Assembly (NCBI RefSeq): GCF_014202315.1
Contig: NZ_JACHGN010000010.1
Span: forward strand, 1-64,000
Origin: Thermocatellispora tengchongensis
GTDB taxonomy: Bacteria; Actinomycetota; Actinomycetes; Streptosporangiales; Streptosporangiaceae
Reading direction: 5' to 3'
Length of the DNA: 64,000 bases
The position numbers were made by a program, and so were the translations under genes. The notes below the pieces were generated by a model. That model did not search any database, was not told where the DNA came from, and was given only the letters and a program-made list of their open reading frames with translations. How positions within the stretch are numbered: position 1 is the stretch's first letter; each line of letters starts with the position of its first letter. This document shows, one piece after another, positions 8,460-16,985 of the stretch.

Positions 8460-10543
8460 GGAGCGTGAGCCGGGGGGCGGGCCTGGCGCTGGTCCGCGGG
8501 CGGCTGTTCGTGCTGCAGGCGCTGGTGCTGACGCTGCTGGCGGTGCTGGGCGTGCGCCTGTACCAGGTGCAGGTGGTGCGCGGGCCGGAGTTCGTGCGGG
8601 CCGCCACCGAGACGCGTACGCGGCAGGTCGTCGTGCCGGCCGTGCGCGGCCAGATCCTCGACGCGCGGGGCCGTCCCCTCGTGCGCAACCGCACCACGCT
8701 GGTGGTGTCGGTGGACCGGGAGCGGCTGGCCAAGATGCCCGACCGGGGCAAGGCCGTGCTCGACCGGCTGGCGGGCGTGCTGGGGCATCCGCCCAGGGAG
8801 ATGCGCGAGCGGATCAGGGCGTGCGGGCCGGGGGTGGGCAAGCCGTGCTGGCCCGGCTCGCCGTACCAGCCGATCCCGATCGCCGGCGACGTCAGCACCC
8901 GGCAGGCGCTGCAGATCCTGGAGCGCCAGGAGAGCTTCCCGGGGGTGACCGCCGAGATCCAGGCGGTGCGGCAGTACCCGCTGAAGACCGCCGCCGCGCA
9001 GGTGCTCGGCTACCTGCAGCCGATCACCCAGGAGGAGCTGGACCGGCGCAAGGGCCTGGCCGACGCGTTCTCCGGGGTCGATCTGATGGGCCGCGACGGG
9101 CTGGAGTCGGTCTACGACGACGAGCTGCGCGGCACGCCGGGGCTGCGCCGGGTCGCGGTGGATCGCATGGGCAAGGCGCTGGGCGTGGAGCGGCAGGTCG
9201 CGCCCACGGCCGGGCACACGCTGATCACCAGCATCGACGCCGACGTGCAGATGGTGGTGGAGCGGGCGCTGGCCAACGCGATGAAGCGCTCGCCGAAGGC
9301 CGACGGCGCGGCCGGGGTGGTGCTCGACGCCCGCACCGGCAGGGTGATCGCGCTGGGCAGCGTGCCCTCCTACGACCCGGGGATCTGGACCGGCGGGATC
9401 TCGGCCGCCGAGTACGACAAGCTGCTGTCGGAGAAGGCCGGCAAGCCGCTGGTGTCGCGGGCGATCAAGGGCGAGTTCGCGCCGGGCTCGACGTTCAAGG
9501 TCTCCTCGGTGGCGGCGATGCTGCGCGACGGCTACCCGCTGCACGGCAAGTACGACTGCCCCGGCTCGTTCATGGTCGGCAACCGGCCCTTCAACAACTT
9601 CCGCGGCATCGGCCTCGGCACGCTGACGCTGCACACCGCGCTGGTGAAGTCGTGCGACACGATCTTCTACCGGGCGGGCTACGAGATGTGGCAGCGCGAC
9701 GGCGGGATCAAGCCCAAGCGGGTGGTCAAGGAGCCGATGGCGCACATGGCGCGGGCGTTCGGGTTCGGCAGCCGCACCGGCATCGACCTGCCGGGCGAGT
9801 CGGCAGGACGCATCCCCGACCGCAAGTGGAAGGCCGAGCTGTGGGACCAGACCCGCGAGCAGAGCTGCAAGCGGGCCAAGACCGGCTACCCGGATGTGGC
9901 CAAGACCGACCCGGGGAGGGCGGAGTTCCTCAAACGGCTCGCGCACGAGAACTGCCTGGAGGGCTACCAGTTCCGCGCGGGCGACGCGGCCAACTTCTCC
10001 ATCGGCCAGGGCGACGTGCTGGTCACGCCGCTGCAGCTCGCCACCGCGTACGCCGCGCTGGTCACCGACGGCAAGGTGCGCAGCCCCCGCGTGGGCTGGC
10101 AGCTCGTACGCCCCGACGGCACGCCCGTGCGCACCATCGACGTCCCCGTGCGCGGCAAGCTGCCGCTGAACGCGAAGGAGCGCGCCTACATCAAGAACGC
10201 GCTCAGCCAGGTGCCCTCCGACGGCACCGCGGCCGGCGCGTTCACCGGCTGGCCGATGGACAAGGTGCGCATCGGCGGCAAGACCGGCACCGCCGAGGTG
10301 TGGGGCAAGGAGGACACCGCCTGGTTCGCCTCCTTCGCCCCCACGCAGAACCCGCGGTTCGTCGTGGTCGCCATGGTCTCCCAGGGCGGCATGGGCGGCT
10401 CGGCCGCGGCCCCGGCCGTGCGGGAGATCTACGAGGGCATCTACGGCTTCACCAAGGACGGCAAACGGGCCAAGGCGGTGCTGCCCGCGGGCCGTCCCGC
10501 CACCGAGCCGCCGAGGCTCGGTCCCGACGGGACCGTGGACTGA
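8456..10543 (+). CDS. mrdA: Penicillin-binding protein 2 (elongation transpeptidase)
   Basis: 695-residue class B PBP that cross-links lateral-wall peptidoglycan with RodA. One N-terminal membrane anchor (about residues 15-38), the PBP dimerization domain, then the transpeptidase domain with S345-T-F-K348, KSCDT in place of SxN, and K609-T-G-T. An insertion of about 40 residues around RKWKAELWDQTREQSC is common in actinobacterial PBP2. The ATG at 8456 has GGGGAGG about 10 bases upstream. Confidence 0.95.
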   Translation: MRSVSRGAGLALVRGRLFVLQALVLTLLAVLGVRLYQVQVVRGPEFVRAATETRTRQVVVPAVRGQILDARGRPLVRNRTTLVVSVDRERLAKMPDRGKAVLDRLAGVLGHPPREMRERIRACGPGVGKPCWPGSPYQPIPIAGDVSTRQALQILERQESFPGVTAEIQAVRQYPLKTAAAQVLGYLQPITQEELDRRKGLADAFSGVDLMGRDGLESVYDDELRGTPGLRRVAVDRMGKALGVERQVAPTAGHTLITSIDADVQMVVERALANAMKRSPKADGAAGVVLDARTGRVIALGSVPSYDPGIWTGGISAAEYDKLLSEKAGKPLVSRAIKGEFAPGSTFKVSSVAAMLRDGYPLHGKYDCPGSFMVGNRPFNNFRGIGLGTLTLHTALVKSCDTIFYRAGYEMWQRDGGIKPKRVVKEPMAHMARAFGFGSRTGIDLPGESAGRIPDRKWKAELWDQTREQSCKRAKTGYPDVAKTDPGRAEFLKRLAHENCLEGYQFRAGDAANFSIGQGDVLVTPLQLATAYAALVTDGKVRSPRVGWQLVRPDGTPVRTIDVPVRGKLPLNAKERAYIKNALSQVPSDGTAAGAFTGWPMDKVRIGGKTGTAEVWGKEDTAWFASFAPTQNPRFVVVAMVSQGGMGGSAAAPAVREIYEGIYGFTKDGKRAKAVLPAGRPATEPPRLGPDGTVD

Positions 10544-10561
10544 CGGGTGTGAGGTGGGGCG

Positions 10562-10654
10562 ATGAGTTCGATGGGCCGGGCGCTTTTCGTGTGGGGCGGT
10601 TCGCCGGCGCGGTGCGCCGTGGCGTGGGCTGGCGGGTGTGAGGTGGGGCGATGA
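10562..10654 (+). CDS. Mini-cistron 1 in the rodA-leader array
   Basis: 30 codons beginning MSSMGRALFVWGGSPARC, preceded by GAGGTGGGGCG. Its TGA overlaps the ATG of the next unit (ATGA). It starts 18 bases after the mrdA stop. Translation is predicted only from the ribosome-binding site and overlap. Confidence 0.4.
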   Translation: MSSMGRALFVWGGSPARCAVAWAGGCEVGR

Positions 10655-10743
10655 GTTCGATGGGCCGGGCGCTTTTCGTGTGGGGCGGTTCGCCGGTGGG
10701 GCGCGCCGTGGCGTGGGCTGGCGGGCGTGAGGTGGGGCGATGA
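10651..10743 (+). CDS. Mini-cistron 2 in the rodA-leader array
   Basis: 30 codons beginning MSSMGRALFVWGGSPVGR. It has the same ribosome-binding site and ATGA overlaps at both ends. Nearly identical to unit 3. Confidence 0.4.
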   Translation: MSSMGRALFVWGGSPVGRAVAWAGGREVGR

Positions 10744-10832
10744 GTTCGATGGGCCGGGCGCTTTCCGTGTGGGGCGGTTCGCCGGTGGGGCGCGCCGTGG
10801 CGTGGGCTGGCGGGCGTGAGGTGGGGCGATGA
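10740..10832 (+). CDS. Mini-cistron 3 in the rodA-leader array
   Basis: 30 codons beginning MSSMGRALSVWGGSPVGR. Its TGA overlaps the rodA ATG at 10829, so translating ribosomes would finish on the rodA start. Its first ten residues differ from RodA only at position 5 (G for D), with further changes after that. Confidence 0.4.
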   Translation: MSSMGRALSVWGGSPVGRAVAWAGGREVGR

Positions 10833-11998
10833 GTTCGATGGACCGGGCGCTTTCCGTGCGGGGGGACTCGCTGGCGCGGCGCACCGTGGGGGCGTCCTCG
10901 GCGCTGTGGCGCATGGACGGCGTGCTGCTGGTCGCCGTCGTCGCGCTGTGCGTGATCGGCACGCTGCTGGTGTGGTCCTCCACCCGCACCTGGGCGCCGG
11001 GCTCCACCGGGCTGGTCAAGAAGCACATGCTCAACGTCCTGATCGGGGCGGGGCTGCTGGCCGGGGCGGCGATGGTGGACTACCGGTGGCTGCGGGCGTA
11101 CGCGCCGGTGATCTACCTGCTCTCGCTGGCCGGGCTGGTGCTGGTGATCACCCCGGTCGGCTCGACGATCAACGGCTCGCACTCGTGGATCCTGCTCGGC
11201 GGCGGCTTCGCGGTGCAGCCGTCGGAGTTCGCCAAGCTCGGCCTGGTGCTGCTGCTGGCCATGCTGCTCGCCCAGCCCGCCGAGGGCACGATCAGGCCGC
11301 GCACTCTGGACGTCGTGCTCGGGCTGCTCGCGACCGCGCTGGCGATGGGGCTGGTCATGCTCCAGCCCGATCTCGGCACCACCATGGTCCTCGGCGTCAT
11401 CGCGGCGGGGGCGCTGCTGATCGGCGGCGTGCGCAAGCGCTGGATCGGGCTGCTCGCGCTGCTCACCCTGGCCGGGGCCGCGGCGGTGTGGTTCCTGGAG
11501 CTGCTGGAGCCGTACCAGGTGGCCAGGTTCACCGCCTTCCTCAACCCGTCCACCGACCCGCGCGGCGTCGGCTACAACTCCACCCAGTCGCTGCTCGCGA
11601 TCGGCTCCGGCCAGGTGTTCGGCAAGGGCCTGTTCGAGGGCGGCCAGACCACCGGCAGGTTCGTGCCCGAGCAGCACACCGACTTCATCTTCACCGTGGC
11701 GGGCGAGGAGTTCGGCTTCCTGGGCTCGACCGCGGTGGTGGCGCTGCTCGGCGTGGTGCTGCTGCGCGGCATCGGCATCGCCAGGCGGTGCGAGGACAGG
11801 TTCGGCACCCTCGTCGCCGGGATGATCGTGTGCTGGTTCGGTTTCCAGGCGTTCATCAACGTCGGCATGACGATCGGCATGATGCCGATCACCGGGCTGC
11901 CGCTGCCGTTCGTGTCCTATGGCGGCACGGCGACCTTCGCTAACATGGCGGCAGTGGGTGTTCTCCAGGCCATCCACGCTCGCGAGCAGCGACTGTAG
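10829..11998 (+). CDS. rodA: RodA, SEDS-family peptidoglycan glycosyltransferase
   Basis: 389-residue polytopic enzyme that polymerizes lipid II with PBP2. Family landmarks are WILLGGGFAVQPSEFAK, MLQPDLGTTMVLG, the extracellular loop FVPEQHTDFIFTVAGEE with the essential Asp, and GLPLPFVSYGG. Its location after mrdA makes it RodA rather than FtsW. The ATG at 10829 matches the duplicated starts upstream and is preceded by GAGGTGGGGCG. Confidence 0.95.
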   Translation: MSSMDRALSVRGDSLARRTVGASSALWRMDGVLLVAVVALCVIGTLLVWSSTRTWAPGSTGLVKKHMLNVLIGAGLLAGAAMVDYRWLRAYAPVIYLLSLAGLVLVITPVGSTINGSHSWILLGGGFAVQPSEFAKLGLVLLLAMLLAQPAEGTIRPRTLDVVLGLLATALAMGLVMLQPDLGTTMVLGVIAAGALLIGGVRKRWIGLLALLTLAGAAAVWFLELLEPYQVARFTAFLNPSTDPRGVGYNSTQSLLAIGSGQVFGKGLFEGGQTTGRFVPEQHTDFIFTVAGEEFGFLGSTAVVALLGVVLLRGIGIARRCEDRFGTLVAGMIVCWFGFQAFINVGMTIGMMPITGLPLPFVSYGGTATFANMAAVGVLQAIHAREQRL

Positions 11999-12038
11999 CG
12001 CCCCCGTCCTTCGGATGAGCGGCCCGCTCCCCCGGGCA

Positions 12039-12075
12039 TGAGAGCCGTCCTCAGGGTGTGCGCGCCCGGCTCTCA
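12039..12075 (+). terminator. Inverted repeat after rodA
   Basis: TGAGAGCCG / CGGCTCTCA, 9-bp arms and a 19-base loop, without a T tract. It may be an actinobacterial-type terminator for the mre operon. Confidence 0.5.
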
Positions 12076-12155
12076 CTGGCGCGAACAGCGTCAAACGAAC
12101 ATCCTGGGAACGTAAGCGGTTCGGGGGTTGAACACGCGATGACTGAGGAGTCGTG

Positions 12156-12407
12156 ATGCCGGATCGACCGACTCTCCTGGAGGAGGCGCAAGAGGACGCC
12201 TTGCGTACCCGCGCGCTGGAGATGCTGCGCGCCGCCTTCCCCGACTACCGAATCGTATACGGAGGGGGGCGATGGGCCGCCGCGGCGGCCGGTGATCCGC
12301 CCAAGGTCTGGTTCGCCGACACGCCGAGCAGCCTGTGCGGGCAGCTCTTCCTCGCCGAGCTCACCAACGGTGGCCGGGTCGCGCCCATCCGCACGGAGGG
12401 CCGGTGA
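12156..12407 (+). CDS. Small conserved-type protein of unknown function, partner of HTH gene
   Basis: 83 residues with an acidic helical N-terminus (LLEEAQEDALRTRALEMLRAAFPDY) and then a short beta-rich part ending in GQLFLAEL. No recognised domain. GAGGAG at 12145-12150 gives good spacing to the ATG at 12156. The stop overlaps the start of the next gene (GTGA), so it belongs to a three-gene cassette with an HTH regulator and a phosphotransferase. The cassette lies between rodA and the radical-SAM gene, which are close neighbours in many actinomycetes. Confidence 0.65.
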   Translation: MPDRPTLLEEAQEDALRTRALEMLRAAFPDYRIVYGGGRWAAAAAGDPPKVWFADTPSSLCGQLFLAELTNGGRVAPIRTEGR

Positions 12408-13864
12408 CGCCGTCCCACCTTCCCCCCGCCGACCCCTCCGGGCGCAGGTTCGACGCGCGCGGCGACAGGTCGGTCCACGCCGTGGCGACGGTCGTACGCG
12501 AGCGCGCGCTCGCCGACCTGCACGGCCTGCCCCCCACGTCCGAGGTCTTCCACCGCATCGCGGAGGAGATCCACGCGTCCTGCCCGCAGGCGTCCCGGTT
12601 CAAGTGCTTCCGGCTCGCCCACGGCTGGACGGTTGAGGAGGCCATCGAGAACTTCCACCTCATGTGCGACCGCGAGGGCGTCAAGCGGCGCGGCCTCACC
12701 GAGCGCTCCTGGCGCGAGTGGGAGGCCGGGTCGCGGCCCGACCGCGACTACACCGACCTGCTGTGCCGGCTGTTCGAGACCGGGCCGGTGCAGCTCGGCT
12801 TCGCCCGCGACTACACCCCGGAGCACATGCGCGCCTACTCCGCGCCGCCGCCCGACCCGATCGCGATGGCGGCCGACGAGGCCAGCGCGCACGCCGAACG
12901 CGCCGAGGCCAGCGAGCTGGGCTCCAGCGCGATCGAGCGGCTGCGCGCCGAGGTCGTCTGGATCGGCAGGCGGTACGTCTGGGAGGCGCCGCTGCCGCTG
13001 TTCGTGGAGATGCGCGGGCTGCAGGACCGCACCCGCAAGGCGCTCGACAAGCGCATCCACCCCGGGCAGGCCAGCGAGCTGTACTTCCTCACCGGCGCCC
13101 TGTGCGGCCTGATGGCCAACGTCAGCATGGACCTGGGCCGCAGGGTGCCCGCCGACACGCTGGCGCGCGCCGCGTGGACGTACGGGCGCATCGCCGGGCA
13201 CGCGCCGCTGATGGGCTGGGCGCGCGGCATGCAGTCGCAGGTCGCGCTGTGGGACAAGCGGTACCACGACGCGCTCGGCTACTCCGAGGAGGGCCTGAAC
13301 GTCCTGTCGCGCGGGGCCGGCGGGGCCAGGCTGTACATGCTCAAGGCGCGGGCCTGCGCGATGCTCTCGCGCCGGGCCGAGGCGCTGGAGGCGCTGGCCC
13401 GCGCCGAGGAGGCGCGCGCGGCCGGCGAAGGCGACGAACTGCACGACGAGATGGCGGGCGAGTTCGCGTTCCTGCCTGCCAAACAGCACTACTACGCCTC
13501 CGTCACCCGGCTGCACCTCGGCGACTCGCGCAGCGCGATCGAGGAGGGCTGGTCGTCGCTGCGCCTGTACGCCGACGACGACGCGCACAACCGGTCGTAC
13601 GGGTGCGAGGCGATGGCCAGGGCCCACCTGGTGATCGCACACCTGATGGAGGACGACGCCGAGGGAGCCGACCGCGCGGTGGCGCCGCTGCTGTCGCTGC
13701 CGCCCGAGCGGCGTATCAGCAGCTTGGCGCTCACCCTGGGCGCCGGCCGTGCGCTGCTCGCCGCTCACCCCGACGGTGAGCGCACGGCACGTCAGATCGA
13801 GAGTTTCTGCGCGGTCGGGTTGCCCCAGGCCGTGCCTGCCATATCAGACGGGGGCACCCGATGA
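12404..13864 (+). CDS. HTH/TPR-like transcriptional regulator
   Basis: 486 residues from the GTG at 12404. The N-terminal part (about residues 40-110) looks like a degenerate Xre-type helix-turn-helix (SRFKCFRLAHGWTVEEAI, then LTERSWREWEAG). The remainder is alpha-helical with TPR-like pairs (about 180-470). Such proteins are frequent in Streptosporangiaceae beside small ORFs and sugar-phosphotransferase-like kinases. The signal is unknown. It overlaps both neighbours by four bases, implying tight translational coupling. Confidence 0.65.
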   Translation: MTPSHLPPADPSGRRFDARGDRSVHAVATVVRERALADLHGLPPTSEVFHRIAEEIHASCPQASRFKCFRLAHGWTVEEAIENFHLMCDREGVKRRGLTERSWREWEAGSRPDRDYTDLLCRLFETGPVQLGFARDYTPEHMRAYSAPPPDPIAMAADEASAHAERAEASELGSSAIERLRAEVVWIGRRYVWEAPLPLFVEMRGLQDRTRKALDKRIHPGQASELYFLTGALCGLMANVSMDLGRRVPADTLARAAWTYGRIAGHAPLMGWARGMQSQVALWDKRYHDALGYSEEGLNVLSRGAGGARLYMLKARACAMLSRRAEALEALARAEEARAAGEGDELHDEMAGEFAFLPAKQHYYASVTRLHLGDSRSAIEEGWSSLRLYADDDAHNRSYGCEAMARAHLVIAHLMEDDAEGADRAVAPLLSLPPERRISSLALTLGAGRALLAAHPDGERTARQIESFCAVGLPQAVPAISDGGTR

Positions 13865-14763
13865 TGATCGCCACGGGCGACGCCGTACTCACTCGCGCCG
13901 TCGCCGCCCTGGACCAGGCATGCCGTGCGGCGGGCCTGTCCACCGCAGGTGCGACGCTCATGCGCAGCTTCGCGAACGCGGTCTACCTGCTGCCGGCGGA
14001 GGACGTCGTCGTCCGTCTCGCCGACGCGGGCACGCCGGGCAAGCTGGACCGGCTCAAGACCTCGGTACGCGTGACGCGCTGGCTCGCCGAACACGACTTC
14101 CCGGCCATCCGCCCCTTGGAGGTCCGCCAGCCGGTGGCCGCCGAGGGCTTCCTGATCACCTTCTGGCACCACGAGAGCGACCCGGCGCACACCGAGCCGC
14201 CGGAACCCGCCAGCCTGGGCCCCATGCTCCGGCGGCTGCACACCCTGCCGCCGGTCCCGTTCGAGCTGCCGGTATACGACCCGTTCGGGCCGATCCAGCG
14301 GGCGGTGAACGCCAGCCGGGTGCTCGGTCCCTCGGATCGGGGCTGGCTGCTCGACCGCTGCTCCGCGCTCGCCGAGGACTACTACGAGCGGGTGGAGTTC
14401 GCCCTTCCGTACGGGCTGATCCACGGTGACGCCCACCGGGGGAACCTGGTCCGTGCATCTGGGCGGCTGCTGCTTTGCGACTGGGACTCGGTGAGCGCGG
14501 GGCCGCGGGAGATCGACCTCATCCCCACCCTCCAGGGCGCCCGCTTCGGCGTCTCCGAGGAGCAGCGCGCCGCCTTCACCGCGGGCTACGGCTACGACGT
14601 CACGTCCTGGGAGTGGTACGGCGTGCTGCGCGACATGCGCGAACTGCGCACCCTCACCGCCGTCCTCCGCACCGCCCACTGGGACTCCAGGGCCCGTACC
14701 GAGCTGACGCACCGCCTGGAGAGCCTGAAGGCGGGCGACAACCGGCGATGGACCCCGTTCTGA
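13861..14763 (+). CDS. Aminoglycoside phosphotransferase (APH) family kinase
   Basis: 300-residue protein-kinase-fold small-molecule kinase. Catalytic loop H188-G-D190-A-H-R-G-N and metal-binding DWD are present, with PEDVVVRL-like beta-3 features reading AEDVVVRLADAG. The substrate is unknown, and resistance should not be assumed from the family name. The start is the ATG of ATGATG overlapping the regulator stop; the second ATG (13864) is an alternative. The stop lies inside the first copy of a 21-bp repeat. Confidence 0.75.
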   Translation: MMIATGDAVLTRAVAALDQACRAAGLSTAGATLMRSFANAVYLLPAEDVVVRLADAGTPGKLDRLKTSVRVTRWLAEHDFPAIRPLEVRQPVAAEGFLITFWHHESDPAHTEPPEPASLGPMLRRLHTLPPVPFELPVYDPFGPIQRAVNASRVLGPSDRGWLLDRCSALAEDYYERVEFALPYGLIHGDAHRGNLVRASGRLLLCDWDSVSAGPREIDLIPTLQGARFGVSEEQRAAFTAGYGYDVTSWEWYGVLRDMRELRTLTAVLRTAHWDSRARTELTHRLESLKAGDNRRWTPF

Positions 14764-14815
14764 CGGCCTGAGGCCCCGTTCTGACGGCCTGAGGCCCCGT
14801 TCTGACGGCCTGAGG
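14753..14815 (+). repeat. Three perfect 21-bp tandem repeats at the APH stop codon
   Basis: CCCCGTTCTGACGGCCTGAGG is repeated without change at 14753, 14774 and 14795. The APH-family gene ends (TGA 14761-14763) in the first copy. Each copy contains a small GGCC-TGA-GGCC hairpin. Confidence 0.95.
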
Positions 14816-14872
14816 CCGCGAATCCGGAGCGGGTCCGCCGGCGGCGCGAGCGCGTCGCGGTGTGCCCGCGTG

Positions 14873-14902
14873 TTGGCAAGCGATCGGCGGAGGGCCTATA
14901 GG
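14873..14902 (+). promoter_or_regulatory. Promoter of the radical-SAM gene, probably leaderless
   Basis: TTGGCA (14873-14878), an 18-base spacer and TATAGG (14897-14902) form a SigA-type promoter. The predicted start site falls at or within two bases of the ATG at 14911, and no ribosome-binding site is present. Confidence 0.65.
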
Positions 14903-14910
14903 CTGTGTGC

Positions 14911-16821
14911 ATGTCTGTCGAGTCCGTGTTCCCTCGTCTGGAAGCCCTGCTCCCCAAGGTGCAGAAGCCGATCCAGTATGTCGGGGGTGAGCTCAACTCG
15001 ACCGTCAAGGAGTGGGACGAGGCCGAGGTGCGCTGGGCGCTGATGTACCCGGACGCGTACGAGGTGGGCCTGCCCAACCAGGGCGTGCAGATCCTCTACG
15101 AGATCCTCAACGAGCTGCCGGGCACGCTGGCCGAGCGCACCTACGCGGTGTGGCCCGACCTGGAGGCGCTGATGCGCGCCGAGGGCGTGCCGCAGTTCAC
15201 CGTGGACGCCCACCGGCCGGTGCGGGCGTTCGACGTCCTCGGCGTGTCCTTCGCCACCGAGCTGGGCTATACGAATCTGCTGACCGCGCTCGACCTGGCC
15301 GGCATCCCGCTGCGCTCGGCCGACCGCGGTGACGACGATCCGATCGTGCTCGCGGGCGGCCACGCCGCGTTCAACCCCGAGCCGATCGCCGACTTCCTCG
15401 ACGCCGCCGTGCTCGGCGACGGCGAGCAGATCGCCATCGCGATCAGCGAGGTGATCCGGGAGTGGAAGGCCGAGGGGCGTCCCGGCGGGCGCGACGGGCT
15501 GCTGATGCGGCTCGCCGAGTCCGGCGGCGTGTACGTGCCGAGGTTCTACGACGTCGAGTACCACCCCGACGGCCGCATCCGGCGGGTCGCGCCGAACCGG
15601 CCGGGGGTGCCGTGGCGGGTGCACAAGCACACCGTCATGGACCTCGACGAGTGGCCGTATCCGAAGAAGCCGCTGGTGCCGCTGGCCGAGACGGTGCACG
15701 AGCGGTTCAGCGTGGAGATCTTCCGCGGCTGCACCCGCGGCTGCCGGTTCTGCCAGGCGGGCATGATCACCCGTCCGGTGCGGGAGCGGTCGATCGACAC
15801 CATCGGCGACATGGTCGAGGTGGGGCTGAAGGAGTCCGGGTTCAGCGAGGTGGGGCTGCTGTCCCTGTCCTCCGCCGACCACTCCGAGATCGGCGACATC
15901 GCCAAGGGGCTCGCCGACCGGTACGAAGGCTCCCAGATCGGCCTGTCGCTGCCGTCCACCCGGGTCGATGCGTTCAACATCGACCTGGCCAACGAGTTCT
16001 CGCGCAACGGCCGGCGTTCCGGGCTCACCTTCGCGCCCGAGGGCGGCTCCGAGCGCATGCGCAAGGTGATCAACAAGATGGTGACGGAGGAGGATCTGAT
16101 CCGCACCGTCACCGCGGCCTACAGCCAGGGCTGGCGGCAGGTGAAGCTGTACTTCATGTGCGGCCTGCCCACCGAGACCGACGAGGACGTGCTCGGCATC
16201 GCCGACCTGGCCAAGAAGGTCATCAAGGCGGGGCGCGAGGCCACCGGCTCCCGCGACATCCGCTGCACGGTGTCCATCGGCGGGTTCGTGCCCAAGCCGC
16301 ACACCCCGTTCCAGTGGGCGGCGCAGTGCGACCACGAGACGGTGGACCGTAGGCTGGCCGAGCTGCGCCAGGCGCTGCGCTCCGACAAGGAGTACGGCCG
16401 GGCGATCGGCTACCGCTACCACGACGGCAAGCCGTCCATCGTGGAGGGCCTGCTGTCGCGGGGCGACCGCCGGGTGGGCGAGGTCATCCGCCGCGTCTGG
16501 GAGGACGGCGGCCGGTTCGACGGCTGGAGCGAGCACTTCTCCTACGAGCGCTGGATGCGCTGCGCGGAGGAGGCCGGCGTGGACGTCGACTGGTACACCA
16601 CCCGCGAGCGAGAGGAGAACGAGGTGCTCCCCTGGGACCACCTCGACGCCGGCCTCGACCGCGAGTGGCTGTGGCAGGACTGGCAGGACGCCCTCGGCGA
16701 GGGCGAGGTCGAGGACTGCCGCTGGACCCCGTGCTACGACTGCGGGGTCTGCCCCACCATGGGGACCGAGATCCAGATCGGTCCGTCGGGCCGGAAACTG
16801 CTCCCGCTCACCGTGCTCTGA
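14911..16821 (+). CDS. TIGR03960 family B12-binding-like radical SAM protein
   Basis: 636 residues. An N-terminal Rossmann-like B12-binding region (about residues 35-190) precedes a radical SAM domain with the 4Fe-4S motif C274-x3-C278-x2-C281 (FRGCTRGCRFCQAG). A C-terminal Cys cluster, CYDCGVCPTMG, is characteristic of the family. The reaction is not established; the family always neighbours the TIGR03936/DUF2344 gene and rne in actinobacteria. The ATG at 14911 is chosen because promoter spacing makes a leaderless start likely; a GTG two codons upstream is the alternative. Confidence 0.92.
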   Translation: MSVESVFPRLEALLPKVQKPIQYVGGELNSTVKEWDEAEVRWALMYPDAYEVGLPNQGVQILYEILNELPGTLAERTYAVWPDLEALMRAEGVPQFTVDAHRPVRAFDVLGVSFATELGYTNLLTALDLAGIPLRSADRGDDDPIVLAGGHAAFNPEPIADFLDAAVLGDGEQIAIAISEVIREWKAEGRPGGRDGLLMRLAESGGVYVPRFYDVEYHPDGRIRRVAPNRPGVPWRVHKHTVMDLDEWPYPKKPLVPLAETVHERFSVEIFRGCTRGCRFCQAGMITRPVRERSIDTIGDMVEVGLKESGFSEVGLLSLSSADHSEIGDIAKGLADRYEGSQIGLSLPSTRVDAFNIDLANEFSRNGRRSGLTFAPEGGSERMRKVINKMVTEEDLIRTVTAAYSQGWRQVKLYFMCGLPTETDEDVLGIADLAKKVIKAGREATGSRDIRCTVSIGGFVPKPHTPFQWAAQCDHETVDRRLAELRQALRSDKEYGRAIGYRYHDGKPSIVEGLLSRGDRRVGEVIRRVWEDGGRFDGWSEHFSYERWMRCAEEAGVDVDWYTTREREENEVLPWDHLDAGLDREWLWQDWQDALGEGEVEDCRWTPCYDCGVCPTMGTEIQIGPSGRKLLPLTVL

Positions 16822-16985
16822 GCCGGCCGCATCCGGGCCGGTATTGTCCGGATGCGGCCGGATGGCCCCTCCTGAGGTGGGGGAATCGGGTCCGGTGACG
16901 GCCTTATCCTGGGAGCGGAGGCGTGGCGCTGGAATGGTCGCGCCTGCCGGCACGTTGACTATCGAAAAGAGAGGACGACAGCACA

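Larger units (their letters stand above)
10562..10828 (+). repeat. Three 89-bp tandem copies of the rodA translation start region
   Basis: ATGAGTTCGATGG recurs at 10562, 10651 and 10740 and finally at 10829, the real rodA start: an exact 89-base period. Units 2 and 3 differ by a single base, and unit 1 differs at a few more. Each contains GAGGTGGGGCG immediately before the next ATG. Similarity to rodA itself extends about 60 bases into the gene and then fades, so the units look like diverged duplications of the rodA ribosome-binding site and first 20 codons. The array fills the gap between mrdA and rodA. Confidence 0.95.

Noticed and set aside
10562-10828. CRISPR array
   Set aside because: Units are contiguous 89-bp tandem copies without unique spacers, and no cas genes are present; the same holds for the other tandem repeats.
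10441-11034. Minus-strand frame with repeated Pro/Arg units across the rodA array
   Set aside because: The repetition comes from the 89-bp units, which make sense on the plus strand as rodA start copies.
8279-12094. 1271-codon open frame on the minus strand across mrdA and rodA
   Set aside because: It is antisense to two clear genes; in 70%+ GC DNA the complementary frame stays open by codon-position bias. Its protein is low-complexity His/Arg/Pro with no domain.
13861-14763. Aminoglycoside resistance gene
   Set aside because: The fold and HGD loop define the broad APH family only; nothing in the sequence or context identifies an antibiotic substrate.
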